From: Streptomyces sp. NK08204
GTDB lineage: Bacteria; Actinomycetota; Actinomycetes; Streptomycetales; Streptomycetaceae
Reading direction: 5' to 3'
Assembly: GCF_020400585.1 (NCBI RefSeq)
Contig: NZ_JAINVF010000024.1
Span: 42,082-106,081 of the forward strand
Length of the DNA stretch: 64,000 nucleotides
The translations under genes and the position numbers were made by a program. The notes beneath the pieces are model-generated. The model was not told the origin of the DNA. It did no database searches and saw nothing but the letters and a program-made list of their open reading frames with translations. Shown one piece after another: positions 45,421-53,320 of this stretch (the first letter of the stretch is position 1; each line of letters starts with the position of its first letter).

Positions 45421-45712
45421 GGCCCCCCGCCTTGTTCAGGGCCACGTAGTGGTCCGGGTACCGGTACGGCTTGTCGGCCGCGTTGCTGAACAACGGGTCC
45501 TTCTCGTCCGGCGAGGACGCGCGTACGTCCTCGGAGCGCACCACCCAGATGGACACCAGGTCCCCGCGGCGGGTGTAGAGGTCGCGGGCGTTGGCGAGCG
45601 CCATGTCGGCGTCGGCGCCGTGGACGGAGCCCACGTGCTGGTGGGACAGGCCCCGACGCGGGCGGATGAACACCTCCCACGGTGCCTGTGATCTCGCCAC
45701 CCGTCCGTTCAT
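45410..45712 (-). CDS. PaaB/AntI-like bridging subunit
   Basis: This 100-residue protein matches PaaB: WEVFIRPRRGLSHQHVGSVH near the start, ALANARDLYTRRGDLVSIWV, then a tail with YRYPDHYVALN. PaaB bridges two PaaAC pairs in the phenylacetyl-CoA epoxidase complex. It is coupled to paaA by an ATGA overlap. Its presence separates this system from simpler ferritin-like monooxygenases. Confidence 0.93.
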   Translation of the reverse strand: MNGRVARSQAPWEVFIRPRRGLSHQHVGSVHGADADMALANARDLYTRRGDLVSIWVVRSEDVRASSPDEKDPLFSNAADKPYRYPDHYVALNKAGGHDS

Positions 45713-46785
45713 GGAGTGTGCCTCCTGTTTCTGTCTTCGTCCTGGTCTTCGTTCCCGCCGGGCGTCTCGTCCTGACGCAGGGAGTAGGCCTCCACGGCCT
45801 CGCGCACCCAGGCGCCGTTCTCATGGGCGGCCTTGCGGTGGGCCAGTCGCTGCTTGGCGCACTGCGAGTCGTCGGCGAGCACGTCGCGGAACTGCTGCCA
45901 GTCGATGGGGCTGAAGTCGTAGTGCCCGCGCTCCTCGTTCCAGCGGATCGCCGGGTCGGGCAGCGTCAGGCCGAGTTCCTCGGCCTGCGGCACGGCGTTG
46001 TCGACGAAGCGCTGGCGCAGTTCGTCGTTGGTGTGGCGCTTGATGCCCCAGGCGATCGAGCGCTGGCTCACCTGCGCCCCCATGGCGGCGGCGCGGGAGT
46101 CCTGGGCGCCGCCGGCCACGGTGTCCGGCGGACCGAACATCAGCGCCACGGCGGGCAGCCACCAGCGGTTGACGGCGTCCTGGGCCATCTGCTTCTGCTC
46201 GGCGGTGCCGCGGCACAGCGACCACAGCACGTCGTAGCCCTGCCGTACGTGGAAGGCCTCCTCCTGGCAGACACGCTGCATGGCGCGCGCGTACGGCCCG
46301 TAGGAGGTGCGGCACAGCGGCACCTGGTTGACGACGGCGGCGCCGTCCGTCAGCCAGGCGATCGCCCCGGTGTCGGCCCAGGTGAGGGCCGGGTGGTTGA
46401 AGGTCGCCGCGTACCGCTGGCGTCCGGAGTGCAGGGCGTCGAGCAGTTCGGCGCGGGTGACGCCGAGCGTCTCGACGGCCGAGTACAGGTAGAGCCCGTG
46501 CCCGGCCTCGTCCTGCACCTTGGCCAGCAGGCTGGCCTTGCGGTGCAGCGAAGGGGCCCGGGTGAGCCAGCCGCCCTCCGGCTGCATGCCGATGATCTCG
46601 GAGTGGGCGTGCTGCGCGAGCTGCCGGATGAGCATGCGCCGGTATCCGTCGGGCATCCAGTCCCGGGGTTCGACGCGCTCATCGGCGGCGAGGAGCGCCT
46701 CGAAGTGCTCGATCAGGCGCGCCTCGTCGTCCATGGTCGCGGTGGCCGAAGTGGCCGCGGTGGCCGCGGTCTGCTCAGCGGTCAC
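45709..46785 (-). CDS. PaaA/AntH-like catalytic subunit of multicomponent di-iron oxygenase
   Basis: This 358-residue ferritin-like oxygenase subunit carries carboxylate-bridged di-iron ligands: E63 in HSEIIG, E93 and H96 in DEAGHG, and E176/H179 in EEAFH. GTG 46785 overlaps the mmpL stop by 11 nt and is preferred to an earlier in-frame ATG. PaaA epoxidises the ring of phenylacetyl-CoA. The antimycin homologue AntH, with AntIJKL, turns anthraniloyl-ACP into 3-aminosalicyloyl-ACP by epoxidation and a shift of the carboxythioester. Because this cluster has anthranilate supply and an ACP but no PaaK/PaaZ/PaaG/PaaJ catabolic genes, the AntH role is favoured. This is inference from context. Confidence 0.9.
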   Translation of the reverse strand: MTAEQTAATAATSATATMDDEARLIEHFEALLAADERVEPRDWMPDGYRRMLIRQLAQHAHSEIIGMQPEGGWLTRAPSLHRKASLLAKVQDEAGHGLYLYSAVETLGVTRAELLDALHSGRQRYAATFNHPALTWADTGAIAWLTDGAAVVNQVPLCRTSYGPYARAMQRVCQEEAFHVRQGYDVLWSLCRGTAEQKQMAQDAVNRWWLPAVALMFGPPDTVAGGAQDSRAAAMGAQVSQRSIAWGIKRHTNDELRQRFVDNAVPQAEELGLTLPDPAIRWNEERGHYDFSPIDWQQFRDVLADDSQCAKQRLAHRKAAHENGAWVREAVEAYSLRQDETPGGNEDQDEDRNRRHTP

Positions 46786-48985
46786 CGGCGGTCTCCACTT
46801 CGGCGGAGACGGTGCGGGCACCTGGCACGGGCGCCGCCTCCGACTCCTGGAAACCGCCCAGGAAGCGCGAGTGGAAGCGCCGCAGCGGGCCGGGGGACCA
46901 CCAGTTGGCCGAGCCGAACATCGCCATCAGCGACGGCACGAGCAGGGCGCGTACCAGGGTCGCGTCGATGATCACCGACAGGGCGGTGCCGAGGCCGAGC
47001 TGCTTGATGAAGACGAGGCGGGAGAGCGTCAGGACGCCCATGGGGATGCAGAACAGGACGGCGGCCAGCGTGGTGATGCGGCCGACCTTCTGCAGTCCGG
47101 TCGCGACGGCCTCGCGGTTCGGGATGCCGTGGTCCACGCCCTCCTTGATCCGGGAGAACAGGAAGACGGTGTAGTCGGTCGACACGCCCAGCGTCAGCGC
47201 CAGCAGGATGATCAGCATCGTCGGCTGGAGCGCGCCCTGGCTGCGGAAGTCCAGCAGGCCCTCGAGGTTCCCGTCCTGGAAGACCATGACCAGGATGCCG
47301 AAGGTGGCGCTGAGGGTGAGCAGGTTGGTGATGACCGCCTTGAGCGGCAGGACGACCGAACCGGTCATGGCGAAGAGGATGAGCAGCGTCGTCAGCGCCA
47401 TCACGACGACCGCGAGCGGCAGGTGGGAGCCCAGGCTGTCCTGCATGGCGCGGAACAGCGCGGTATTGCCGGTGGCCTCGGTCGGGTACGGCGCCGGGGT
47501 GTCCTTGATCTCCTTCAGGGTGTCCTGGGCGTCGAGGGACAGGGGCGCCTTCTTCAGCGAGACGTCGGTCTGCCACAGGCCGTCACCGAGCTGGCGGGGC
47601 GGGGCGACCGCGGCGACCCCGTCGATCTGCTTCAGCTTGGCGGCGTACTCGGCGAGCTTCGGCCCGGCGTTCGCGGGCGCCTCCTGGATCAGGTTGACCG
47701 GGGACTGGAGCGAACCGGGGAAGTCCCGCTCGAGGGTGGCGTAGACCTTGCCCGCGTGCGAGTCACGCGGCATGGACGCGGAGTCGATGCCGGTGAACTT
47801 GATGCCGAAGAAGGGCAGTCCGAGCACCACCAGGACGACGCCCGCGCTGACGGCGGCGATGACGGGCCGCTTCATGACACCGCGCGAGAAGCGGTACCAG
47901 CGGCCCTCGGTCTCCGGTCCCTCGTCGGCGCGCTGCCAGCGCTTCGGCGCCCACTTGTTGATGCGCGTGCCGAGCACGGCCAGCAGGGCCGGCAGCCCGA
48001 GGAGGGCGAACACCAGGGCGCCGAAGACGGTGGCGATGCCGGTGACACCCATGGTGTAGAGGAAGCGCTGCGGGAACACGAGCAGGGAAGCCAGCGCGGC
48101 GGCCACGGTCAGACCGCTGAAGAAGACGGTGCGGCCGGCGGTGAACAGGGTGGTGCGCACGGCCTCCTTGGGGGACTGACCGCGGTGCAGTTCCTCCCGG
48201 TAGCGGGAGATGATCAGCAGGCTGAAGTCGATGGACAGACCGATGCCCAGCGCGAAGAGCAGGTTGAGGGCGAAGATCGACAGGTGCACGGTGGTCATCA
48301 CCACGCCCATGACGCCGAGCGCCAGCGCGATGGTGCAGATCGCGCCGCCCAGCGGGATCAGGGCAGCGATCACACCGCGGAAGATGAACAGCAGCAGGAC
48401 CAGCAGGATCGGGAAGCCGATCGTCTCGGCCTTGCCCAGGTCCTCGCTGGAGATGGTGCTGCCCTCGACGTTGGAGGCGGTGGGGCCGCCGAGGCTGACG
48501 CGGTCGCGCAGCTGCGGGTCCGCGTCGATCTTGTCCTGGAGGTCGGTGACCGCCTTCTTCACGGCGTCACCGGGCGCGAAGCTGCCGACCCCGGCGACGA
48601 CGTAGGTCTCCTTGCGGTCGGCGGAGACCATCTGCGGGTTGTGCGTCGAGGCGTAGTCCCACACCGCCTTGACCTCGTGGCGGCTCTTCAACAGGTCGAT
48701 GGCCCGGGTGACGACCGCGGGACGCTCGGCGGACTGCGGGTCGATGGGCTGGTCGGTCTTGACCAGGACGACGTAGCCCTGTTCCAGGTCCGATCCGCTG
48801 GCCTTCTCGACCTTGTCCAGGACCTTGACCGCGGCCGACTGGGAGTCGTCGTAGTCGTCCACACCCATCGTCATCTTGGTCAGAGAGCTGCCGCCGACGC
48901 CCAGTCCCACGAGTATGAGGACGCCGACGAGCAGCAGCAGACGCCCCGGCCTCCTCTCCATGAAGCCGTTGAGCCTGGTAAACAC
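46775..48985 (-). CDS. MMPL-family RND exporter
   Basis: This 736-residue membrane exporter has two MMPL repeats, each with one helix, a large external domain and five helices. The N-terminus MFTRLNGFMERRPGRLLLL leads to the first helix. SIDFSLLIISRYREEL and GVSTDYTVFLFSRIKEG are the equivalent transmembrane motifs with proton-relay aspartates in the two halves. GTG 48985 is preceded by AAGGAG; a longer reading to 49228 lacks a good start. It heads the oxygenase operon, so it probably exports the product. Actinomycete MMPL proteins move lipids or antibiotics, like ActII-3. Confidence 0.92.
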   Translation of the reverse strand: MFTRLNGFMERRPGRLLLLVGVLILVGLGVGGSSLTKMTMGVDDYDDSQSAAVKVLDKVEKASGSDLEQGYVVLVKTDQPIDPQSAERPAVVTRAIDLLKSRHEVKAVWDYASTHNPQMVSADRKETYVVAGVGSFAPGDAVKKAVTDLQDKIDADPQLRDRVSLGGPTASNVEGSTISSEDLGKAETIGFPILLVLLLFIFRGVIAALIPLGGAICTIALALGVMGVVMTTVHLSIFALNLLFALGIGLSIDFSLLIISRYREELHRGQSPKEAVRTTLFTAGRTVFFSGLTVAAALASLLVFPQRFLYTMGVTGIATVFGALVFALLGLPALLAVLGTRINKWAPKRWQRADEGPETEGRWYRFSRGVMKRPVIAAVSAGVVLVVLGLPFFGIKFTGIDSASMPRDSHAGKVYATLERDFPGSLQSPVNLIQEAPANAGPKLAEYAAKLKQIDGVAAVAPPRQLGDGLWQTDVSLKKAPLSLDAQDTLKEIKDTPAPYPTEATGNTALFRAMQDSLGSHLPLAVVVMALTTLLILFAMTGSVVLPLKAVITNLLTLSATFGILVMVFQDGNLEGLLDFRSQGALQPTMLIILLALTLGVSTDYTVFLFSRIKEGVDHGIPNREAVATGLQKVGRITTLAAVLFCIPMGVLTLSRLVFIKQLGLGTALSVIIDATLVRALLVPSLMAMFGSANWWSPGPLRRFHSRFLGGFQESEAAPVPGARTVSAEVETAGDR

Positions 48986-49285
48986 CTCGACCACTCCTTG
49001 TCTTTCTGTGTGTGCAGTGCCCCCAGAGAAGAAGGAGGCTGCAAGGAGGGAGATCAATCCCCGCTCCCCGCATCGAACTTCAGCCCGCTGACCGCCTCCT
49101 AAACATGTTTCGAAGGAAGTTTCCGAACCTGGGGAGTGAGATGGCGCGTTAGCGCCTCTCTCCTTACTGCGTACCTCATCCGCGGCATGCCGCTCCCGCA
49201 GTGATCCGGGCTGCCCGCGCACGCGCACCCTTCAGCTCTCTTGCACCAACAGCAGCTCCAGCGACGAGGAAGGAACGACGATCCC
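48986..49285. promoter_or_regulatory. Divergent promoter region of the two main biosynthetic operons
   Basis: This 300-bp region lies between mmpL (minus) and the transglutaminase-like gene (plus). It is locally A/T-rich around 49101-49128, with the palindrome AAACATGTTT (49101-49110) and a near-palindrome GGAAGTTTCC (49115-49124). On the plus strand GAAC (49125-49128) and CGTT (49147-49150) are 18 nt apart, a spacing compatible with an ECF-sigma promoter. These are candidates only. Confidence 0.45.
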
Positions 49286-50317
49286 GTGGCTCCACAGGTG
49301 GGCTCCGTCACCGACGCGGCAGTACAGCCGTGGCTGCAGGCACTGCGCGACCTGGTCCCGATGCCGGAGAAGTACCGCCGGTTCGAGGTGGACCGGGCCG
49401 GTGCCCTCGCGCTGCTCGGCTGCCGCGATCTCGTGCTCGACGCCCTCGTGGCGGCGGGGATCCCGCACACCGGCAGCGGCGACGCGGTCCTGTTCGACTA
49501 CAACGACCTGGCGAACGTCGCCCTCTACTCCGGCTCCATCACCAGCGTCCCGCTCGCCGGGCAGCGCATGATGATCCGCTACGCCTCCGCGGCCCCGGAG
49601 ACATGGATCGCGCCCCGCAGCTGGGACGTGGAGTGGAAGCTCAGCTGCCGGAACAAGCAGTGCCCCGGCGGCCAGTGGCGGGTGGTCCTGCCGACGCCGG
49701 AGGTCTTCGGCGGACGCGTCGAGGAGCTGGCCTGCGACCAGGAGTCGGTGACGGAGGACGGCGTGCTGACCGTGACCGGCAGCCCGGCCGTGCGCCTGAC
49801 CGGCCGCATCTCCACCGCCGGCCGGCACACCCCGCTGAAGTCCGCGGTGGCCCGCAGGCTCTTCGACGAGACGCTGGCCGAACTCCTCGACGGGCGCTTC
49901 CGGTTCCAGTGGATGCACCCGCGCCTGCGCATCGACCGTGCGGCGGTCGAGGAGATCAAGATCATGGACTGCACCGTGTGCTCCCTGCGCATGCAGCGCC
50001 AGGCGCTCGCCGAGGGACTCACGGTCCGCACCCGTCGCGGGCGGTTCCTCGGCGTCCTGGACGCCGAGCACTCGTGGCTGGAGGTGCTGGACGAGGACGA
50101 CGTCTGGAAGCCGGTCGATCCGATCTTCGCCCTGCTCTCCATCCGGCACAAGCGCGCGCAGGAGGGCTTCGTCGACTTCTGCGCCGGTTCCGTACCCAGC
50201 CGTTTCCTGCCCTGGACGGTGGCCGCGGGCGAGCCGCTCGCCGAGCACCGCTGCCCGGTCGGGGACGGGGCCTGGGACAACACCTTCAGTGGCACAGCAG
50301 CGAAAGGCAACTCATGA
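49286..50317 (+). CDS. Transglutaminase-like (papain-fold) protein, putative amide synthase
   Basis: This 343-residue protein starts at GTG 49286 after AGGAAC. Its second half matches the transglutaminase/protease fold: cysteines in DCTVCSLR (C229, C232), a histidine in DAEHSWLEVL (H262) and an aspartate in WKPVDPIFALL (D278) give a Cys-His-Asp triad in the usual order and spacing. The N-terminal 200 residues are not recognised but hold further cysteines. Transglutaminase homologues such as AdmF of andrimid form amide bonds between carrier-protein-bound acyl groups. Here it overlaps an ACP gene by 4 nt (ATGA), and an aminoacyl-ACP loader is encoded downstream. A role in joining an amino acid to the aryl acid is thus inferred; a hydrolase role is the alternative. 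Confidence 0.65.
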   Translation: MAPQVGSVTDAAVQPWLQALRDLVPMPEKYRRFEVDRAGALALLGCRDLVLDALVAAGIPHTGSGDAVLFDYNDLANVALYSGSITSVPLAGQRMMIRYASAAPETWIAPRSWDVEWKLSCRNKQCPGGQWRVVLPTPEVFGGRVEELACDQESVTEDGVLTVTGSPAVRLTGRISTAGRHTPLKSAVARRLFDETLAELLDGRFRFQWMHPRLRIDRAAVEEIKIMDCTVCSLRMQRQALAEGLTVRTRRGRFLGVLDAEHSWLEVLDEDDVWKPVDPIFALLSIRHKRAQEGFVDFCAGSVPSRFLPWTVAAGEPLAEHRCPVGDGAWDNTFSGTAAKGNS

Positions 50318-50562
50318 GCACCGTACGGGACATGCTCGTCGAACTCACCGGTATGCAGGAGTTCGCGGAGAGCATCGGCGACGACGTCGACCTCAGTGCC
50401 AGCGGCATCGACTCCGGTGACCTGGTGCGTCTGGTCCTGCTCATCGAGCAGCGCACCGGCGTGGAGGTCACCGCGGAGGACATGGACGGCCTCTCCACGA
50501 TCGCCGACTACGAGCGTTTCGTCGCCGAGCGCGGCAGCGCGGCTCAGGCGGGCGGCGCCTGA
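50314..50562 (+). CDS. Stand-alone acyl carrier protein (AntG-like)
   Basis: This 82-residue carrier protein has the phosphopantetheine attachment motif SGIDSGDL with Ser34, followed by VRLVLLIEQRTGVEVTAED and the C-terminal helix. It is sandwiched between the transglutaminase-like gene (ATGA overlap) and ligase 2 (TGATG overlap), so the three are translationally coupled. By analogy with AntF-AntG, it should carry anthranilate and its oxidised product. It is probably activated by the PPTase at 59600. Confidence 0.92.
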   Translation: MSTVRDMLVELTGMQEFAESIGDDVDLSASGIDSGDLVRLVLLIEQRTGVEVTAEDMDGLSTIADYERFVAERGSAAQAGGA

Positions 50563-52037
50563 TGTGGCTGACCCAGCTGCTGGAGCGCAACCGGCAGTGC
50601 TTCCCGGACCGTACGGCCCTGGTGGACGAGCGCCGCTCGGTCACCTGGGCCGAGCTGCACGACCGTACGGCCCGTATCGCGCAGGGGCTCGCCGGACTCG
50701 GCGTCCAGTCCGGTGACCGCGTCGCGGTGCTCTCGCTGGACCGGATCGAGGTTCTGGAGAGCTACTTCGCGCTGGCCCGCCTCGGGGCGGTGTTCGTGCC
50801 GGTCAACCACAGCCTGATCGCGTCCGAGGTGACGGGTATCACGGAGCGCACCGGCGCGAGTGCGGTCATCGGTGAGGCCGCTCTCCTGGAGCGGCACCCG
50901 GACCTGCCGGTCAAGCTGCGCATCGCCTTCGAGAGCGAGGAGTTCGCCGAACTGGCCGACACCCCGGTGAACGCGGCGCTGCCCGTGGTGCCGGACGACG
51001 CGGTGGCGGCGATCCTGCACACCTCGGCGACCACCGGCCAGGCCAAGGGCGTCACGGTCGACCAGGGCTCGTTCCGGGCCATCGCGCTCGGCTGGCTCGC
51101 CCTGGCCGCGCCCACCGACGACATGGTGATGGTCAACTGCTGCCCGCTGTACCACGGCAGCATGGTGGTCTCGCTGACGTACATGGCGGCCGGTGCCACC
51201 GTGGTGCTGATGCCGGGCTTCAAGCCGCAGAAGGCGCTGTCGCTGATCGAGGAGCACCGGGCCACGCACGTGTGGCTGGTCCCGCAGATGCTCCGCTTCA
51301 TGCTCCAGACCAAGGGTCTTCAGAGCGCCGACCTCTCCAGCCTGCGGGAGGTGCTGTACGGTGCCGCGCCGATGCCGCTGGAGGTGTACAAGGAAGCGGC
51401 CGAACGGCTCGGCTGCGGCTTCCGCCACGTGTACGGCATGACCGAGGTCGGCGGCCCGTTCGTCACCCTCGGCCCGGCCGAACACCCCGATCTGCAGGGG
51501 GAGTTGCCCGATCAGATCCCCGCGGGACGGGTCATCCCCGGCATGTCCGCGCGTGTCCTGGACACCGACGACACCGAGCTGGGGCCCGAGGCCATCGGCG
51601 AGGTCGTCGTCCGGGGCCCGGGCATCATGCACGGCTACTGGAACGACCCGGCCGCCACGGCGGAGGTCACCGTCGACGGCTGGATCCGCACCGGTGACCT
51701 GGGCTACCTCGACCGCGCCGGCCGGATCCACCTGGTCGACCGGCGCAAGGACCTGATCATCCGGGCCGGGCAGAACGTCTACCCCGCGGAGATCGAGCGT
51801 GCCCTGCGCGCCCACCCGAAGGTGCTCGACGCGGCGGTCGTCGGCATCCCGGACGCCGACTACGGCGAGGTGCCGCTCGCGTACGCCGTGGCCGTGGAGG
51901 GCACGCAGCCGGCCGAGCTGATGAGCCACCTGGCCGGGCAGCTGGCCCCGTACAAGCGCCCCCGCCGCATCGAACTCATCGACGAGGTGCCGCGCAACCC
52001 CGCCGGAAAGATCCTCAAGAAGCTGCTGCGGACCTGA
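50562..52037 (+). CDS. AMP-dependent aryl/acyl ligase 2 (AntF-like)
   Basis: This 491-residue ANL-superfamily ligase starts MWLTQLLERNRQCF, as ligase 1 does. The P-loop is HTSATTGQAKGVT, the A5 motif YGMTEVGGPF, the A8 region IRTGDLG and the catalytic lysine is in PRNPAGKILKK. Coupling to the ACP start-stop overlap suggests it loads that ACP, in the manner of AntF and AntG. Two near-twin ligases in one small cluster suggest either two related acids (for example anthranilate and an oxidised form) or two carrier proteins. The substrate is not proven. Confidence 0.88.
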   Translation: MWLTQLLERNRQCFPDRTALVDERRSVTWAELHDRTARIAQGLAGLGVQSGDRVAVLSLDRIEVLESYFALARLGAVFVPVNHSLIASEVTGITERTGASAVIGEAALLERHPDLPVKLRIAFESEEFAELADTPVNAALPVVPDDAVAAILHTSATTGQAKGVTVDQGSFRAIALGWLALAAPTDDMVMVNCCPLYHGSMVVSLTYMAAGATVVLMPGFKPQKALSLIEEHRATHVWLVPQMLRFMLQTKGLQSADLSSLREVLYGAAPMPLEVYKEAAERLGCGFRHVYGMTEVGGPFVTLGPAEHPDLQGELPDQIPAGRVIPGMSARVLDTDDTELGPEAIGEVVVRGPGIMHGYWNDPAATAEVTVDGWIRTGDLGYLDRAGRIHLVDRRKDLIIRAGQNVYPAEIERALRAHPKVLDAAVVGIPDADYGEVPLAYAVAVEGTQPAELMSHLAGQLAPYKRPRRIELIDEVPRNPAGKILKKLLRT

Positions 52038-52132
52038 CCGACGGCCGCCCGCGGCCCACGCCGCACGCCACCCGCTCAGCCATCACCCGCCACCCGCCAC
52101 CCGGCGGCACCGTGCCCACTGGAAGGAACGAG

Positions 52133-53320
52133 ATGGACAGGCCACTCGGGGTCGACATCCGATACACCTCGGAAGAGACCCTCAAGGTGTCCGACGACAT
52201 CGAGCTGTACTACGAGTTGCAGGGCGATGAGGGACCGCACATCACGCTGGTCAACAACTTCTTCATCATCGCCCCGATCTGGCGCAACTACATCGCCGAC
52301 CTGGCCAAGAAGAACCGCGTCCTCACCTACGACCTGCGCAACCAGGGCGCCTCGTCGCTGAAGGCCGACCTCGACTGGGACGACCACGTCACCGACCTGC
52401 TCGCGCTGCTGGACGGCCTGGGCATCGAGAAGACGTACCTGGTCGGCACCTCCACCTCGGCGTTCGTCTGCCGGGACTTCGCCGCCCGGTACCCCGAGCG
52501 GGTCTCCGGACTGATCATGGTGGGCCCCTCCTGCACGCCGTCGGACGGTCTCAAGCGCCGCGCCACCGAGCGGGCCTGCATCAACTCCCTCGCCAACGGC
52601 GGCACGGCGGCCCTGTGGGACCACCTGTACTCGCTCGTCTTCGCCGAGGACGCCATGCGCGCGATGGGTGCCGCGGGTTACCTGGGGCTGCGGGAGGCGT
52701 TCACCGCCATCCACCCGGCGGAGCCGCTGCTCGCCAACCTCAAGGCCGCGCTGCAGGCCGCCGAGGGCCCCGAGCTGCTCGCCCGGATCAAGGTGCCGAC
52801 GCTGCTGCTCCTCGGCGACCAGGACCCGCTGTGGCACGAGGGCAACGCCGCCGAGGCCGGGCGTCTCATCGAGGACTCCACCACCGTCTGGCTCAAGGGC
52901 GTCGGCCACCTGCCGTACATGGAGGACAGCGACGGCTTCCAGGGCGCGATCCAGAACTTCCTGGACCAGCTCGCCCGGCGCGACGCCGAAGTCGCCCCCG
53001 AGTCCCGGGCCACGACGGCCGGCGCCGAGGACGGCGCCGACCCGGTGGTCGCCAAGCTCTGCGACCTGCTGCGCATCGTCGTCGCCGACCGCACCGACCT
53101 GCCGGAGACGGGCCTGGCGGACACCCCTCTGTCCTCCATCGGCCTGGAGTCCTGGGCCTTCACCCAGCTCCTCGGACACGTCGAGGAGGCCTTCGGCATC
53201 GAGTGGGACATGGACGTGCCCACCGAGGTCTTCGACAGCCTCGCCACCATCGCCGACTACCTGCACAAGCACCACGCCACCGCCGTGGCCGCAGTGATCT
53301 CCAAGGAGGAGAACCAGTAA
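52133..53320 (+). CDS. Alpha/beta hydrolase fused to an acyl carrier protein domain
   Basis: This 395-residue two-domain protein starts at ATG 52133 behind GGAAGGA. Residues about 20-280 are an alpha/beta hydrolase with nucleophile elbow GTSTSA (Ser107; the last Gly of GxSxG is Ser), acid LGDQDPLW (Asp231) and GVGHLP (His259). A linker of about 25 residues leads to an ACP domain (about 305-385) with SSIGLESWAFTQLL, where Ser340 is the likely phosphopantetheine site and GLES replaces the common GxDS. The fusion could be a thioesterase, acyltransferase or cyclase acting on its own ACP. It is translationally coupled to the reductase gene (TAATG). Confidence 0.82.
   Translation: MDRPLGVDIRYTSEETLKVSDDIELYYELQGDEGPHITLVNNFFIIAPIWRNYIADLAKKNRVLTYDLRNQGASSLKADLDWDDHVTDLLALLDGLGIEKTYLVGTSTSAFVCRDFAARYPERVSGLIMVGPSCTPSDGLKRRATERACINSLANGGTAALWDHLYSLVFAEDAMRAMGAAGYLGLREAFTAIHPAEPLLANLKAALQAAEGPELLARIKVPTLLLLGDQDPLWHEGNAAEAGRLIEDSTTVWLKGVGHLPYMEDSDGFQGAIQNFLDQLARRDAEVAPESRATTAGAEDGADPVVAKLCDLLRIVVADRTDLPETGLADTPLSSIGLESWAFTQLLGHVEEAFGIEWDMDVPTEVFDSLATIADYLHKHHATAVAAVISKEENQ

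Noticed and set aside
42990..46785. Phenylacetate catabolism operon
   Set aside because: PaaK, PaaZ, PaaG, PaaF, PaaH and PaaJ genes are absent, while anthranilate supply, ACP and AMP-ligase genes are present.
49101..49124. AAACATGTTT palindrome and GGAAGTTTCC as a definite operator
   Set aside because: The arms are short and only one is a perfect palindrome, so they are kept as candidates in the region entry and not claimed as sites.
49146..49228. Longer start for the MMPL exporter, reaching 49228
   Set aside because: The added residues are polar and lack a ribosome-binding site, whereas GTG 48985 has AAGGAG at the right distance and leads straight into the first membrane helix.
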